The notes under the pieces: model-generated | Seen by the model: the letters and a program-made list of their open reading frames with translations, nothing else | The model's database searches: none | Told to the model about the DNA's origin: nothing | NCBI GenBank assembly: GCA_001599755.1 | Contig: BCHX01000007.1 | Span: 2,604,001-2,668,000, forward strand | Source of the DNA: Gliomastix tumulicola | Lineage: Eukaryota > Ascomycota > Sordariomycetes > Hypocreales > Bionectriaceae | Direction of reading: 5' to 3' | Length of the DNA stretch: 64,000 bases | Made by a program: the position numbers and the translations under genes | Part shown: one piece after another, positions 30,363 to 42,800 of the stretch | How positions within the stretch are numbered: the first letter of the stretch is position 1 | How the letters are laid out: every line of letters begins with the position of its first letter

Positions 30363-32726
30363 AGCGACGAGTCTCCTCCCTCCCAGTCGGTAGGAGACGT
30401 ACTTGGCACCCCGACCCTGCATGTGGGCCGGCGACGGATGAGAGAGATTGCAGCCAGAGCGTGTGCCTCGGCGATACAAGCCATGTCTACAGATGCCCGC
30501 GGCTGTGATCCTCGCAGAGAGACCACCGACCATACTCGTGGTGCTTCATACACCGTCTCCAACACCGAGACAGTCTCCGCGCCACTCGTTAGCGATCTCG
30601 GATCGGCCCGTCCCATACAAGCTGATGGATCCACGATCCACACAGACCAAGAGCCAAATCACGTCTCCGCCAAAAGCCAGGATGCCCCCTGGCCAAGTCA
30701 ACAACCACTGGAGTCGCCGGGTAGTTCGCCGACGGAGCAGGGGGCGGATCAGCAACCACAGTCGGGAGCTATCGACTTTCAACTGGCCAAGGCCGAGATG
30801 GGACCCGGCCTCGTCAAGAGCCTCAATGAGAGGCTGCGGCTCGACGCCCACCGGGAAAAGTTCGATAGAGACGGCTTCATCAAGGTCAAGATCAGTGACC
30901 TACCCAACGTCGACATCGAGGCTCTCATGGTACGGGCCACAGCGACACGAGACCCGCAAATCCAGGCCGTTGTCTCTCGAGGGCAGGAACACCCAGACAG
31001 GGGGTTTGTGCCCATTGAGACGAGCCATGGCCTGCAGACCAAGGCCCAGTCTCTCGCCTTCCCCCAAGAACCATCCGGCGATGACTCGACTGAGGAGAGC
31101 GGCAAGTGCTTCGAGGATTTCATCAAGACTCCTGCTGCCCGCTATTGGTACTATGCTGGGCCTCCGCTTGTCGGCAAAGAATGCGGCGATAACGAAGACG
31201 ATCAGGGGATCAACTCCCTTCTCCATCCCGGTAGTGCGCTGATCAATCTCCACGAGATCCAGGGCGTCAACACCGTCTACTGGTTGCTCGGTGATCGAGG
31301 TTCCGTCACGGCTATGCATGAGGAGGACGTCGGTCTCTCGTCCGCCAACCTCGTTCTTGCTGGACAGAAAGACTGGCTCATCGTTTCTCCCCGGGATCGT
31401 GTCAAGGTTGAGCATCTTGTGCGCCGCCTGCGCATTGGCAAGACCGAGCCCTTCGCCTGCTCACAGGCTATCCGTCATCTCAATGTCATCTTGAGTCCAG
31501 ATTTGCTTTCACGCGAGGCCATCTCTTTCACAGTTGTACGCTGTGGGCCTGCCGAAATGATCGTTACGGCGCCGAGGGCGCTGCATCAGGTCTATAACCC
31601 CACGTCCTGTTTTGCGTTGGCCATAAACGTCGAGATGGGAGACACCATCCGCATCCCCGAGGACTATACGCACTGCGTTGCCCGTAAATGTGGTCCATAC
31701 GCATTGATCGAGGGCGATGTCATATCGTCTCAAGATAGCTCTGTGTCCTCGGCGACCACGTCCGCTTCTTCAACCCCTCCAACGACCCCCTGGACCTGTA
31801 CCGCGTCTTCGACAGGCTCTCCTCCCCCAAGAGAATCATCAAAATCTAAACGCCCACACCCGATTGTCCCCAGGGGTCGTGCAGCGCCAGATCACGCCAT
31901 GTGTCTAGCCACGGCTGGATGTGATGAGAAGGATGCATCGAGGGCACATATGATAAGGACACTGACCGGCGCGAATCGCATTGAGGAGGAGGTAGAAAAC
32001 CTCAGAGTCTGCCAGCTTGTTCTTCATTGCGCAGAACAAGGAGTCCGTGGCCCGTTTGACCTTGATCCAGCGGGGACAAAGGGGTCGTTGGCCACGTTCT
32101 TCAGGGATGTGCTGCAGCTGTGGCAGCGCCAGAGCGAGTGCACCAGCGAAGAGCGAGCACTCCTTCTGAAATTCCACCGACTGGTGAAGGAGAGGGAGCC
32201 TGCTGTGGAAGCGGATATGAAACAGACCAGAAGGATCAGGGCTCGAATGACGGCGGCAGAGCGAAGTGCCAGCAGAGCCTCGGATCTATATCATGGGCAA
32301 TGCCTGCTCCGCCGCACGCTCAATACGTCCCTCTATCCCGACGGAAGCAGCCAGATCTCCGACGGCGACTTTCGCACGCTGTCGTCTCTCGCTAGGCAGG
32401 GTCAGGTCCTGCATTTCTACTGCTCAAAGCTGGGTGATGGGTTTCTGCGCTGTCTGCCGACCACCACGATAGAGGCTCCCAAGGTTGGACTTGGCCACGA
32501 CAAGATACCTGATGCACTCAACCGCTCGATATATCCCACAGAGTAGGTACACCAATGCGGCGTTTCTGTCCCTTTGTGTGTGCCAGTCAGCTGACGCAAT
32601 ATTCCCGACAGGTATCACAAGCTGGACGAAAGAAAGCTCAACCTCTTCGTAACGTATGCGCAAAAGCTGCGGCCTGAGCTCTGTGAAGACATCGAGATAG
32701 CAGGCAAGCGGAGACGGCTCGAATGA
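30114..32726 (+). CDS. JmjC (cupin-fold) domain protein with poly-Asp tract
   Basis: A probable Fe(II)/2-oxoglutarate-dependent oxygenase of the JmjC class. Exons are 30114-32542 and 32612-32726. The 69-nt intron uses GTAGGT with a CAGCTGAC branch and restores PTEYHKLDERK; reading through would hit a stop. The protein is 847 aa. A run of 22 Asp, all GAC codons, lies at residues ~61-82. The JmjC core is around residues 370-510: INLHEIQGVNTVYWLLG, then HEED (iron ligands H-x-E), SANLVLAGQKDWLIV, and a distal His in APRALHQVYNP. C-terminal to it are Ser-rich and helical regions. The protein ends in GKRRRLE, a likely nuclear signal. The start at 30114 (GACATGG) was preferred to the longer frame because upstream sequence looks non-coding. 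The substrate (histone or other) is unknown. Confidence 0.8.
30294..30359 (+). repeat. (GAC)22 coding microsatellite
   Basis: 22 consecutive GAC codons encode poly-aspartate in the JmjC protein. Pure trinucleotide tracts slip in frame, so the length should vary between isolates. Confidence 0.97.
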
Positions 32727-35599
32727 AGACACTGTATGATCGTGTGTCGTGACGGGCCACCAGTGTGATTGTCTGGAGTCAATATTCCATTGACCTTGAT
32801 GACGTATCGCAATTTTGGGGATAAAGGCTGGGAGTCTGGGGGAAATAACCGGGCATTTCATAGGCGGCGTTGCTCAGCGGGCACTTTCCATGTGTCTCCA
32901 ATTTGCAGTCTTCCCGAAGGCTGGTGGGCTTTTTGTCGATGATGACAGATCAGCACACAGGTGCGCCACCAGGCACAGTGTCTAGGCACTCATTTCAGTA
33001 CCAGGGCACTTAAATAAACGATCCAGCCACCTCAAAATGCTTCCCGATGGGTGCTGGGATTAAAGGCGTCTGGACGCCATGGCCAATAAAATGGACTGTG
33101 GCTGAGTGAAGAGCTCGAGAGGGAGGCCAAAGTCCTTGCTCGCCATGCGCCATCGGTGAGTCACTTGAGAGGGTTGGGGATGGCCCGCCTGGAAACACCT
33201 CATCAGCCAGACATGTATAAATAGAGACGCTGCCCTCAGTTTCCGTCTACTTTCCTGCCATCCCTCTTTTACCTCCGGTCATCATTCAACATGTAACCTC
33301 AATCGGCACGGCCGTCCCGTCGCTTAGGGGCTGTTATGCCTCGGGCTTCGTCGCTATCTGGTGTAGGCTCGGTACCATGGAAGACGCGACAGAACGAGAT
33401 GCAGCGCAATACACAGGCAGCGCAACCACAGGCCGTAGGTATGTGCCGATGTGTCTGCTTGCTGCTCACATACACATACACTCGATATTGCGATAAGCTG
33501 CGCTCATGTATCACTGCAAGCAAGATCGGAGACGCCTGGAAAGACTACGGCGGTCACGCAAAGAAGGTCACTAACGGGCACAGGGAGATGGAGGTGATTG
33601 ATTATCTTCTTCACATCGCCAGGCGAGCCGACAAATGCAATGAAAAAAAAAGGGGGGAGTCTGCTTGAGTCAACCTGGAGGAAGTGTAATACCAAGGACA
33701 CCGAGCGTGAAGCAATCAAAAATTGTACTGCGGTACTCACCGGACCAGCCACATCGCAGGGGGGATTAGTCTGCCTCAAGCAGCCCCTGGAGAGGAGACA
33801 CCCACCCCGACCTCTTGAGCGTCGGACCTGGCAGGACAGCTGATCAAGCCTTTCAGCATGATTATCAACTACAATGAAGAAGAAAGAAGAAGAAGAAGGC
33901 CAAGATTGAAAGCGAGGGTGACGGGAGATTTATACCCGCGGTGAGTGCCCAATGGTCTTTCTCACTTTCGTTAAAGTACTTGTCAACAGAACACTGACAT
34001 GGTTTCAGAGCAGGAACCAGAAGGAGATCTGGTGAAGCACAAGCGAAATGTTCAGAAGGCGCATGGTATCCAGGAGTGTTTCCTTGACACCCTGGAAGGA
34101 ACAGCAAACTCGAATTACGACACATCAAATCGGTTGCCAAGGAAATTTGTCTAGTGTCTCGGCAAGTCGCCTGCCTTGCCTGAACGACGAGCGAGTCGAC
34201 ATTTGCGAAGGCAGGCGAGACTAGCAATCCCGTCCATGGATGCCTTCCACAAACAGGTGCTTTACGTCACGTACTGGACGTTCCTTCAAGTTCAGGCGAC
34301 GATGGTGGCGCGATTTCGCATTCGCATTGGAGACAAAAGATCCGCTAGCAGGTGGCAGGTACGTTGTTCCGGCTCCCATCATGCGATGGTCTGGGACCAG
34401 ACGAACGTGACCGCCGATGCTCACATAAAGACAGGCATTCTTTGGGAGTGTTGTGTGGAACAATCGGGTTTGAAGCCCAATACTAGGATGCCGTGCGGAT
34501 TGAAAGCATTACTAGTCAATTCCCCTGTCTGTTCAGCTACCGGGCAGGTCCTTTGAAGGCCTTCGCTACCAACCTGAGTATCCAAACACACATGAAGAGC
34601 TCCCAAGAAGCTTTGACAGATTTCTTCTCTGTCCAGAATCTCGGCTGCTTGGGAAGGAGACCATCGCAGCTACCGATTACGTAATGGCGAATCGACTGGT
34701 GGCACTACGCAGGGCGTCCCCATGGCAAGCTCCGTGCAACTGGGAGGTGGCGAGAATAATTACGACAACTCGCACCTTCCAGGCCAAGACACACTTAAAA
34801 TACAGCGACCTTGCCTAGGTATCTTATCGGACAATTTCACCGCCCACAGTGGGACAACGCTGGCCAAGATTGTCCACCCGCCAAGGGGAGCCGTCGACGG
34901 CGGCTGCCTGAGAGCACGTCAAGGAAACACAATGGAGGGGGATTTGTGGGAGTAAATGGGGCCATCACCGTCCGTGGATATCTGCAGTTCGACTACGAGC
35001 CAAAGAGATGTTATGAAGATTCATTTCAGTTACTGCAAATGAACGAACGTTGACCGATCTGTCACTTTCCAGGGCGTGCCGGTGGCGTGCCGGTGGCATA
35101 CGTCAGCCTGCACCATGTGCTAAGAGATAAGTCAAGCATGACCTGTGGCGATGGAGATTCATTGCCATGAGTTGCGAGACAGTCAATCTGTCTGGTATAG
35201 CATCGAAACCCGCTGGCGCCATTGGAGCATGCACTGGATGTCCGTGGCATTTTGGTCTAAAAGATACCGACGGTAGTGCCGTCCCGCAAGGCATCATAGC
35301 ACGAATGCAGGGTCTAGCTCAATATCCTGTTTTATCGGTCGAATCTTTTATGAACGCGACAGTCGAGTGTCAGTCTGCCTCTCCGCTATGCGTAGCTGCA
35401 GGGTCGCATGTCAGAACATGGAACCACAAGGGGTTAGACCAACGCTCACGTGAGCCTCAATCTGCATGATATCACGTGTTATTTTTGCACATGAGCCAAG
35501 AAAGCACCATTCAGCCGTAATTTCCATGATGGAGCTGGTTTCACCAACGCCGCCACCCGCCGAGCCTCATGTCCCTCGCGGTGAAAGCTGGTAGCGACG
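32727..35599. other. 2.9-kb region without a recognised gene
   Basis: Short open frames on both strands (60-126 codons) without domains. The best hint of a gene is a TATA box at 33216-33223 followed by a CT-rich stretch and an ATG at 33336. The frame from 33336 to 33668 reads GDAWKDYGGHAKKVTNGHRE, with splice-like sites near 33437. It is too weak to call. The region's right end is the promoter of the NLR gene. Confidence 0.5.
33216..33223 (+). promoter_or_regulatory. TATA box without an assigned gene
   Basis: TATAAATA followed about 30 bases later by a CT-rich stretch ending in ATCATTCAACATG. This looks like a complete fungal core promoter and leader, but the next ATG is followed at once by TAA. 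A small unrecognised transcript is possible. Confidence 0.35.
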
Positions 35600-38500
35600 A
35601 TGAAACGACCGCTCGAACATGACGGAGACGATTTGGGGCTAGGCCATCGCCCGAGAGCCCTGGCGACCCGATACGCTGATCACTCGGGCAGTCTGTCCCA
35701 CCTCACCTACGAAGCGTACACTATCGCGTGGATCTGCGCGATTCCCCGCGAGCTGAAGGCAGCTCTAGCTGTGTTGGATGAGGAGCACCAGCGACTGCCG
35801 CGCATCTCCGGGGATAGCAACGAGTACATCGTAGGACGCATCGGGCGGCACAATGTGGTCATGACATGCCTGCCCCTGGAGTACGGCAAGGTCAATGCTG
35901 CGAAGGTCGCGACAGATCTCACCAGGTCCTTCCCAAACATCAAAGCTACCCTCATGGTCGGCATCGGCGGCGGAGCTCCCAGCGAACGTGTTGACCTTCG
36001 GTTGGGCGACGTTGTGGTGGGAACAGCTGTCGTCGAGTACGACCTCGGGAAGGCCACCAGCTCTGGACACTTCGAAGCAAAGCGCCGACAGAAGATCCCT
36101 GCCGAGCTCCTCCGTGCCGCCGTCGCGGTCACAAAGGCTCAGCAACTCCACCACGGCCAGTGCAGCGATAGGATGTTGCAAGTCTTGCAGACCTGTTTCG
36201 CCAATACTCCTTACCCCCATTTTCCCGATCGGCTGTTCCGTCCAGACTACACGCATCCGGACGACGTATCGGGTTGCGTCGCCTGTGACATGGCAATGCT
36301 GAAGCCCAGGGAGGCACGTCCATCGACCGCCCCTTGGATACATCACGGTGTGATTGCCTCTGGCGACAGCCTCATCAAGAATGCCGCCAAGCGCGATGAC
36401 ATTGCACGGCGCCATGATGCCATTTGCTTCGAGATGGAAGCAGCCGCCCTGATGGACAACCTGCAATGCCTGCCGATCCGCGGCATTTGCGACTACTCAG
36501 ACTCGCACAAGAACGACGACTGGCAAGACTGGGCCGCTGCAACAGCAGCCTCTTGGGCGAGAGAGCTTCTTGAAGTCCTGTCACCTTTCAATATTGGTCA
36601 CCAAGTCCAGTCTGTGCCCTGCAATATGCCTCCTCCACCTTCTTCGCAGTCTTCACCAGACGCCGGGGTGCTCAACAGGCGAAAGGAACTGCTGGAATCT
36701 CTGAGCTTCCCCAAGATCAACGCGCGAAGAAATGCCATACTACAGACACAAACGTGCCAATGGTTCTTAAACCTGCCAAAGTACAAGGCATGGATCGAGA
36801 ACGAACGGCAATCTACATCTACTGGCTTCTTGTGGCTGCATGGGAAAGCAGGTGCTGGAAAATCCACCATGATGAAGTTCCTAGAGGCACGGGCGAGGAA
36901 GAGCAAGCTTGACACAACTGTGGTATCCTTCTTCTTTCACGCCCGAGGCGACACGCTGCAAAAGACCGTTGAGGGCCTCTATCGGTCATTGCTGTATGAC
37001 ACTCTCAAAGCGCTTCCTGATCTGCAATTGGTGCTCGATGACACAACGATTATACCGTCAACCCAACAAGGATGCCCTGATCAAGATACGCTCAAAGAAT
37101 TGCTCAGAAGTGTAGTCCAGAGGCTAGGGCCGCGATCTCTGACGTTCTTTATTGACGCCTTGGACGAATGCAATGAAGACGACGCCCGAGACATGGTCGA
37201 ATTCTTCCGCTCGCTAGCCGAAGAGTCCATCGAGCTCCGAATCTGCTTCTCCAGTCGCCCGTATCCCTGCATCGAAACTGAACCTGATTTCGTCCTCGAG
37301 CGCGAAGTAGGCCATGGCGAGGATCTTGCAAAATATGTATCGAAGAACCTGAAGGCGTCCAAGAGACTACGTGAAGACTTGCAACAGCAGATTTTAGACA
37401 CAGCAAAGGGCGTCTTTCTGTGGGTTGTTCTGGTAGTCAAGATTCTCAATGACGAGAATCGAAAGGGTATTCCGAACCCACGCCAGAGGCTACGCAAGAT
37501 CCCCGCCGAACTGGGGGACCTCTTCAAGGAGATGCTCATGCGTGATCAGGAGCGGCCTGAAGAGCTGAAGCTTTGCATTCTCTGGGTTCTCCTTGCGAAG
37601 CGACCACTCAACACGGTCGAGCTTCGGCACGCAATATGGGCAGACGGCTTGGAGAGCGGCAGATACGAGTTCGATGACGATAGCATTTTTGAGGATGCGG
37701 ATGAGGAGAGCAGCCGCAATTTCGCGATCAGTACTTCGAAGGGCCTGGTTGAAGCTGACGACCACCGAACTGCTCGACCAACGCTTCAGTTCATTCATGA
37801 ATCCGTTCGCGACTTTTTGATTAAAGAGCGGGGGGTTCAGAAGATCTGGCCCGAACTTGGTGACGACTGGGAAGTCAACAGTCACAAATTCCTCATGGCT
37901 TGCTGCAGGGCGTACTTGAATCACCCAATGGTGAGGAAGGTTACACACGGAGAAGAAGTTGCACGTCCTCCCGCAGCCATCAGTGATGATGATGAGGAGC
38001 TTCGTGGTGACCGAAACACTGAAGATGACAAGTCACGCTCAAACAGGAGGGCTGGCTCAAAAGAAGCAGGCTGCATATTCCTACAATATGCAAGTCAGTG
38101 TGTTCTTTATCATGCCAATCTTGCGTGCCCATCACTCGATCACAAGGGCTTTTTGGCATGGTTCTTTACCTCCTGCGGTTTCAAAGTCCTTAACTATGGC
38201 GAAAAGTTCCGAAGCAGACGATATAAGCCGACTGCAGAGCCTCTATACATACTGGCTGATCAGGGATGTGGAAACTTGATTCGGGCCTCAGAAGGGCAGT
38301 ATCCCGCTGTCTACAACGGCCGCTTGCGTTTTCGGCATCCCCTTTTCGCTGCCATGGCGAGTAATCACGAAGACACGGTCGCGGCACTTCTGGGACTGCC
38401 AAGTGTCGTCTTTGAGGGTCAGAAGTTGACCGAAGGCTTAGGTCGTATATCCGATGTATCAGAGTTTTCTGGCCGAACACCGCTATCCTGGGCTGCTCAG

Positions 38501-39361
38501 GAGGGCCGACTCTCACTGATGAAGGTCTTGGTTAAAAACGGGGCCCATCATCCCAAGGAAGACGATCCAGGGGGACGGCTTCCATGGCAGCGGGCTTTCG
38601 CTGCCGGCAAAGTCGAGGCTGTGGACTTGCTCGCATGCCTAACTGTGGTTGTCCAATTGCAGGACCAAGCGCTTCGCCATTCCATGTGGGAAGACATCTA
38701 TCGTGGGGACATTCGAGGTGCGATGGGTGCATTGAAGCATCCAGATGCAAGAGTCGCGCATGAAGCTATAACCGAGGCTCTTGAGAGTAATTGGCTTTAC
38801 ATGATGTCGAGGGCGGGACTTCTGCCACCCGTTCAGATTGTGGCTGCCAAGTCGACACTTAAACAACGAGCCGATGCGCTCGCAACGGCTGCAAAATTCG
38901 GACATTTGAAGGTCGTGGAGTTCATGTTAGACATTGGCGTCGCCATTGATTACCAAGATTTTAGTGATGAACGCTGGGGCACGGCGGTCATGATTGCATC
39001 AAGATTCGGGTACGCGGATATTGTCCAGTTTCTCGTCAGCAGAGGAGCGAATGTTTCCATTGAGTGTGTTAAGGAGACGGCGCTTACACTCTCATCCCAC
39101 TGGAACCATGAGGATGTCGTTCGGGTTTTGGTCGAGGCAGGGGCGGACGTCAATCAACAGACTCAGTCGGGCGGCAGAACGGCACTCATAGAGGCGTCAT
39201 CATCTGGAATGGCGACGGCGAGCACCGTTCGGCTTCTACTCGCCCAGGGGGCGGACCCAAACCTGAGAGATGCGAGAAATATGACCGCATTGGATTGGGC
39301 GATGAGAAGTGGGAATCATGACAAAATCCAGATGATTCAGCAGTCATTGGAGAAGCGATGA
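35600..39361 (+). CDS. NLR: PNP_UDP-NACHT-ankyrin receptor
   Basis: A single-exon 1253-aa tripartite NOD-like receptor. The N-terminal nucleoside phosphorylase-like (PNP_UDP) effector domain covers residues ~35-330. It has YTIAWICAIPRELKAAL, then VMTCLPLEYGKVNAA, LMVGIGGGAP, LRLGDVVVG and the C-terminal FEMEAAALMD...PIRGICDYSDSHK signature. This is the commonest effector type in ascomycete NLRs. The NACHT NTPase has Walker A GKAGAGKST (~residue 415) and Walker B FFIDALDECN (~515), then the winged-helix/post-NACHT region FLWVVLVVKIL...FIHESVRDFLI. From ~930 the C-terminus carries degenerate ankyrin repeats, the sensor region. All NTP-binding residues look intact. Expected to oligomerise on ligand binding and trigger cell death or defence. 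It converges with the next gene. Confidence 0.92.
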   Translation: MKRPLEHDGDDLGLGHRPRALATRYADHSGSLSHLTYEAYTIAWICAIPRELKAALAVLDEEHQRLPRISGDSNEYIVGRIGRHNVVMTCLPLEYGKVNAAKVATDLTRSFPNIKATLMVGIGGGAPSERVDLRLGDVVVGTAVVEYDLGKATSSGHFEAKRRQKIPAELLRAAVAVTKAQQLHHGQCSDRMLQVLQTCFANTPYPHFPDRLFRPDYTHPDDVSGCVACDMAMLKPREARPSTAPWIHHGVIASGDSLIKNAAKRDDIARRHDAICFEMEAAALMDNLQCLPIRGICDYSDSHKNDDWQDWAAATAASWARELLEVLSPFNIGHQVQSVPCNMPPPPSSQSSPDAGVLNRRKELLESLSFPKINARRNAILQTQTCQWFLNLPKYKAWIENERQSTSTGFLWLHGKAGAGKSTMMKFLEARARKSKLDTTVVSFFFHARGDTLQKTVEGLYRSLLYDTLKALPDLQLVLDDTTIIPSTQQGCPDQDTLKELLRSVVQRLGPRSLTFFIDALDECNEDDARDMVEFFRSLAEESIELRICFSSRPYPCIETEPDFVLEREVGHGEDLAKYVSKNLKASKRLREDLQQQILDTAKGVFLWVVLVVKILNDENRKGIPNPRQRLRKIPAELGDLFKEMLMRDQERPEELKLCILWVLLAKRPLNTVELRHAIWADGLESGRYEFDDDSIFEDADEESSRNFAISTSKGLVEADDHRTARPTLQFIHESVRDFLIKERGVQKIWPELGDDWEVNSHKFLMACCRAYLNHPMVRKVTHGEEVARPPAAISDDDEELRGDRNTEDDKSRSNRRAGSKEAGCIFLQYASQCVLYHANLACPSLDHKGFLAWFFTSCGFKVLNYGEKFRSRRYKPTAEPLYILADQGCGNLIRASEGQYPAVYNGRLRFRHPLFAAMASNHEDTVAALLGLPSVVFEGQKLTEGLGRISDVSEFSGRTPLSWAAQEGRLSLMKVLVKNGAHHPKEDDPGGRLPWQRAFAAGKVEAVDLLACLTVVVQLQDQALRHSMWEDIYRGDIRGAMGALKHPDARVAHEAITEALESNWLYMMSRAGLLPPVQIVAAKSTLKQRADALATAAKFGHLKVVEFMLDIGVAIDYQDFSDERWGTAVMIASRFGYADIVQFLVSRGANVSIECVKETALTLSSHWNHEDVVRVLVEAGADVNQQTQSGGRTALIEASSSGMATASTVRLLLAQGADPNLRDARNMTALDWAMRSGNHDKIQMIQQSLEKR

Positions 39362-39821
39362 ATGGGAATAGTACTTTGCCAATGCCTACTGTTTTTGGAT
39401 TTTCTTGTGGCGATGGGTAGACCACTCACCGTGCATGCCATCCGTTTCATGCCCGTGGTTCTCTTTTCCAAGGTGTACTAGGCGGTTCTATCCGTGATGC
39501 TCAGGTAGGTACGTAAGTCACTATCCTGTGCCCTCTCTTCTCTCACTTTCGTTCCGGCCTTTAGTTAGGGCAGCTTGCCGTCTTACGGGCAGGGTTAATG
39601 GACAGCCTGATTCATAGCCCCTAACGCCAGCCCGAAGTCTAAGCTGGGTGTGGATTACGGAAATTCTCCTGCGCCGATCCCAAATGCGATATTTCGTCAA
39701 TGAACAGTCTTGCCGGGGATAGATAGAATCCGATGTGATTAGTGAATACGCAGACACTACTGCTGCGGTTTCAAGCTTGCAGTCTGGTCTTGTCAGACGA
39801 CTTCAGCCAATAATGCTCAAA
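39362..39821. other. Convergent intergenic region
   Basis: 460 bases between two converging receptor-type genes; 3' flanks only. Confidence 0.6.
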
Positions 39822-42800
39822 TCAATCGTCATTGTCAGACGAAACATGATCAGGCTCGTCATCGCCTTCCTTTCCATCTCCATCACTACCTGACAACATG
39901 CTTTCCTCATCCTCATCCTGATCTTGATCTTGATCCTCCTCTTCATTACTGGACTGCTCACTTTTCGAGGATCCACTGCCCGTCTCGACTTGATGCACCT
40001 CTTGAGGCGGTTTCCGTTCCCAGTTGTGAGCCTCGAAATGCATGGCCGCACGATGAGGGTAGCACTTGAAGCATAGAAAGACGGGCATGTTTCGAGGGCA
40101 GTCAGAGCACTGATAGAACGGGGTGCTCGTTGCCTATGGGTCTGCCGTCAGCGGGATTCAAGACTTCAACATCAAATATCGTTGGTCACGGTCACTTCGT
40201 CTGAGCTTACCATGAAACAGCTGCTGCACCTGCCTCTGTGACCACCCAATGATGGGGGGGTGAAGAGTGACACCTTTTCAATATCTTGCTTCTCTCTTTC
40301 GGAGAGCTCTTCCTCGCTCTGCGGAAGTCCTGGAATCAACGAGGCACCGTTGGCCCATCCAAACAAGTGCGCGAGTCTGACGACGGACCACTCATCGTCA
40401 TTGCTCCTGGCCCTCACGTCCGCTGCATGCTTCGTGACGAGCTCATTCACAACCTTCTCTGCTGCAGTGCCAAATCTCACCGCCCACATGAGAGGCGTCC
40501 ATCCGTCATTGTCTCGGACGTTGACGTCAAACTCGCCGGGAGGGGTCCGCTCCAAGATGAAGCGAATGATGTCTAGGGAAGAACTGTAGGCTGCATAGTG
40601 TAGAGGTGTTCGACCGAAGCGATCCGGGGTCCTTGTGTCTGTCCCCAGCTCTATGAGTCGCCGAAACATCTTGGCCGGGTCGTCTGGGGCTAAAGAGACC
40701 CAGATAGCTGCGAAGTGAGTCAAGAATCTTCCCTGGCTGTCTTGGGAATGAGGATCGGCACCGTGACCAAGTAGATACTCGACCAGGTTGTCATCTCGTT
40801 GTAAAATAGTAGCAAAGATGGGCAGCGCCCCGGGACTTGATCCATCAGTGCCTCGTCTGTTTAGAGGCGCGCTGAGCTCCTCTACGAGGTACCGGACCAC
40901 CGCGTACTTGACTCCCAGGTCGAGGTCAGCTCCAATGACGGTGGTCAGAACCGAGTTACCGTACGGCTCGGGGCCGGCCGCAGTCGGATCAGCTTTAGCC
41001 TTGATGAGTAGCTTCATCATAGGAAGAACCGACTTGTCGTTGTCTGGGGCCGGATAATTCTCACAGGCCACATGCAGAAGGCTACCAAATGAAGTGCCAT
41101 AGACGTCACCTCGGGCGCCCCGGGATAGGAGATATCTAGCCACCGCATCATTGCCGTGGCCCAAAGCGACGCCTAATGGCGTCAACCCCTTTGCGTTCGG
41201 TTTGTTGATCGGAGCACCCCATTCGACGAGGATCTGAGCGACGGAGCTGGGAGCTGCCGGCCCAACGTTATGCAAGGCTGTGTTGTACTCGGTGTCGTCC
41301 TCATCGACCACGTCTGCCCTTGCTCCAGCGTCAAGGCAGAGCTGAAGTAGGTCGGACAAGCCTTCCTTGTTCTGTTGGTCAGAAAAGGCGATGAGAATGG
41401 ATTTGACATTCTTGAACTTCTCATCGAGGGTCGCTCCGGCTTCAAGTAGTAACTTTGCACACTTGACGTGGGTCGCATTAATCGCGAGTTGAAGGGCCGT
41501 CCACCCATAAACCATATCGTCTGGATCCCAATCGCATTTCTTGTTGAGGTCTGGCGGTGATTCCTTGTTCCTGAGAAGAACCTCGAGTGATTTGTCGAAC
41601 CCCCATCTTGCAGTCAGCATGATTGGTGTTCCGTATCCGCTCATCCGATTAACGTCCCCTCCGTGTTTCAGGAGCAATGCGAGCATGTCAGGTAGATCAT
41701 AGGCGGCATGTAAGGCTGTCCAACCGTCCTCATCCTTCCAACCAATTTCTGCCCCCTTGCCCAACAGCAGCTTGGTTAACTTCACGTTGCTCTGTCGGAA
41801 GGCTGACGTAAAGAGAGGATGCTCGCCGTCTTTACAAACAGCGTTGATATCTGCGCTTCGTTGGAGAAGAAGCTCAACTACCTCAATTGCCTCTTCTGCG
41901 ACTGCCGCTGTGAGTAGTGTTCTGTTTTGCGGCAACACGTCCTCCCGATCGTCCACAGAATCGAGCTCTAACTCGTGATCAAGGAGAAGAGCAAGGAACT
42001 CTGTTCTGCGTGATTTTATTGCCGCTTGGAAGAGAGTGTCACTGTCGGTGGGGGGGTTCTTCTCGTTCACGTCAGCTCCTCGTTCCACGAGATAGCGGCA
42101 GGTCTCAATCGACGGGCAAACAGCCTTGAGGAAGATATAAGTAGCGCTTCCGAGCTTGGAACGAGTATTGACATCAACTCCCCTCTCCACGAGGATGCGT
42201 GCGCAGTGCCGTCGCGTCATCAAGGCAGCATGTATGATTGGATACTGAAGTCGCTCATCATCTGTCTCGGGGTTACCCGCCCGGCAATCTGCACCAGCTA
42301 CTATGAGCCTGTCAAGCACCGCCGAATTGCCTGCCTGGATGGCAGTATTGATGACCGTGACGCCGTCTTCATCCGTATCTTCGAGACTGGCCCCAGCGTC
42401 GAGGAGTAGTTGCACCACATTGACGTCGCCCACATCGGCAGCCAAGAGTATGGCGGTCCTGCCTTGAGCGTTACGGGAGCTCAAGTCAGCCATATGATTG
42501 AGTAAGAGCTTCACTATAGTGCCGCGCCGCCATAAGATAGCATTGTGTAGAGCAGTGTTGTCGTCCTCGTCTTTGGCGTTGATATCCTGGCCCGTGCTCA
42601 GTAATATGCTCACGACCTGCTCGAGGCCAGCTGCCACTGCGCGTGGGAGCCCATGCGTCGGCCAAGAAAAGCCCTGTGCCGATTCGACGAGACCAATCAG
42701 GTCAATTGCAATATCCTGATGGCCTGAGCAAATAGCTTCCCAGATTGCCATCTGGAGGCCGGCCGCCTCTAGTTTAGCATGCTTGAGAAGTCTGCTGACA

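Noticed and set aside
34176..34556. 126-codon plus-strand frame
   Set aside because: No recognisable family or gene structure.
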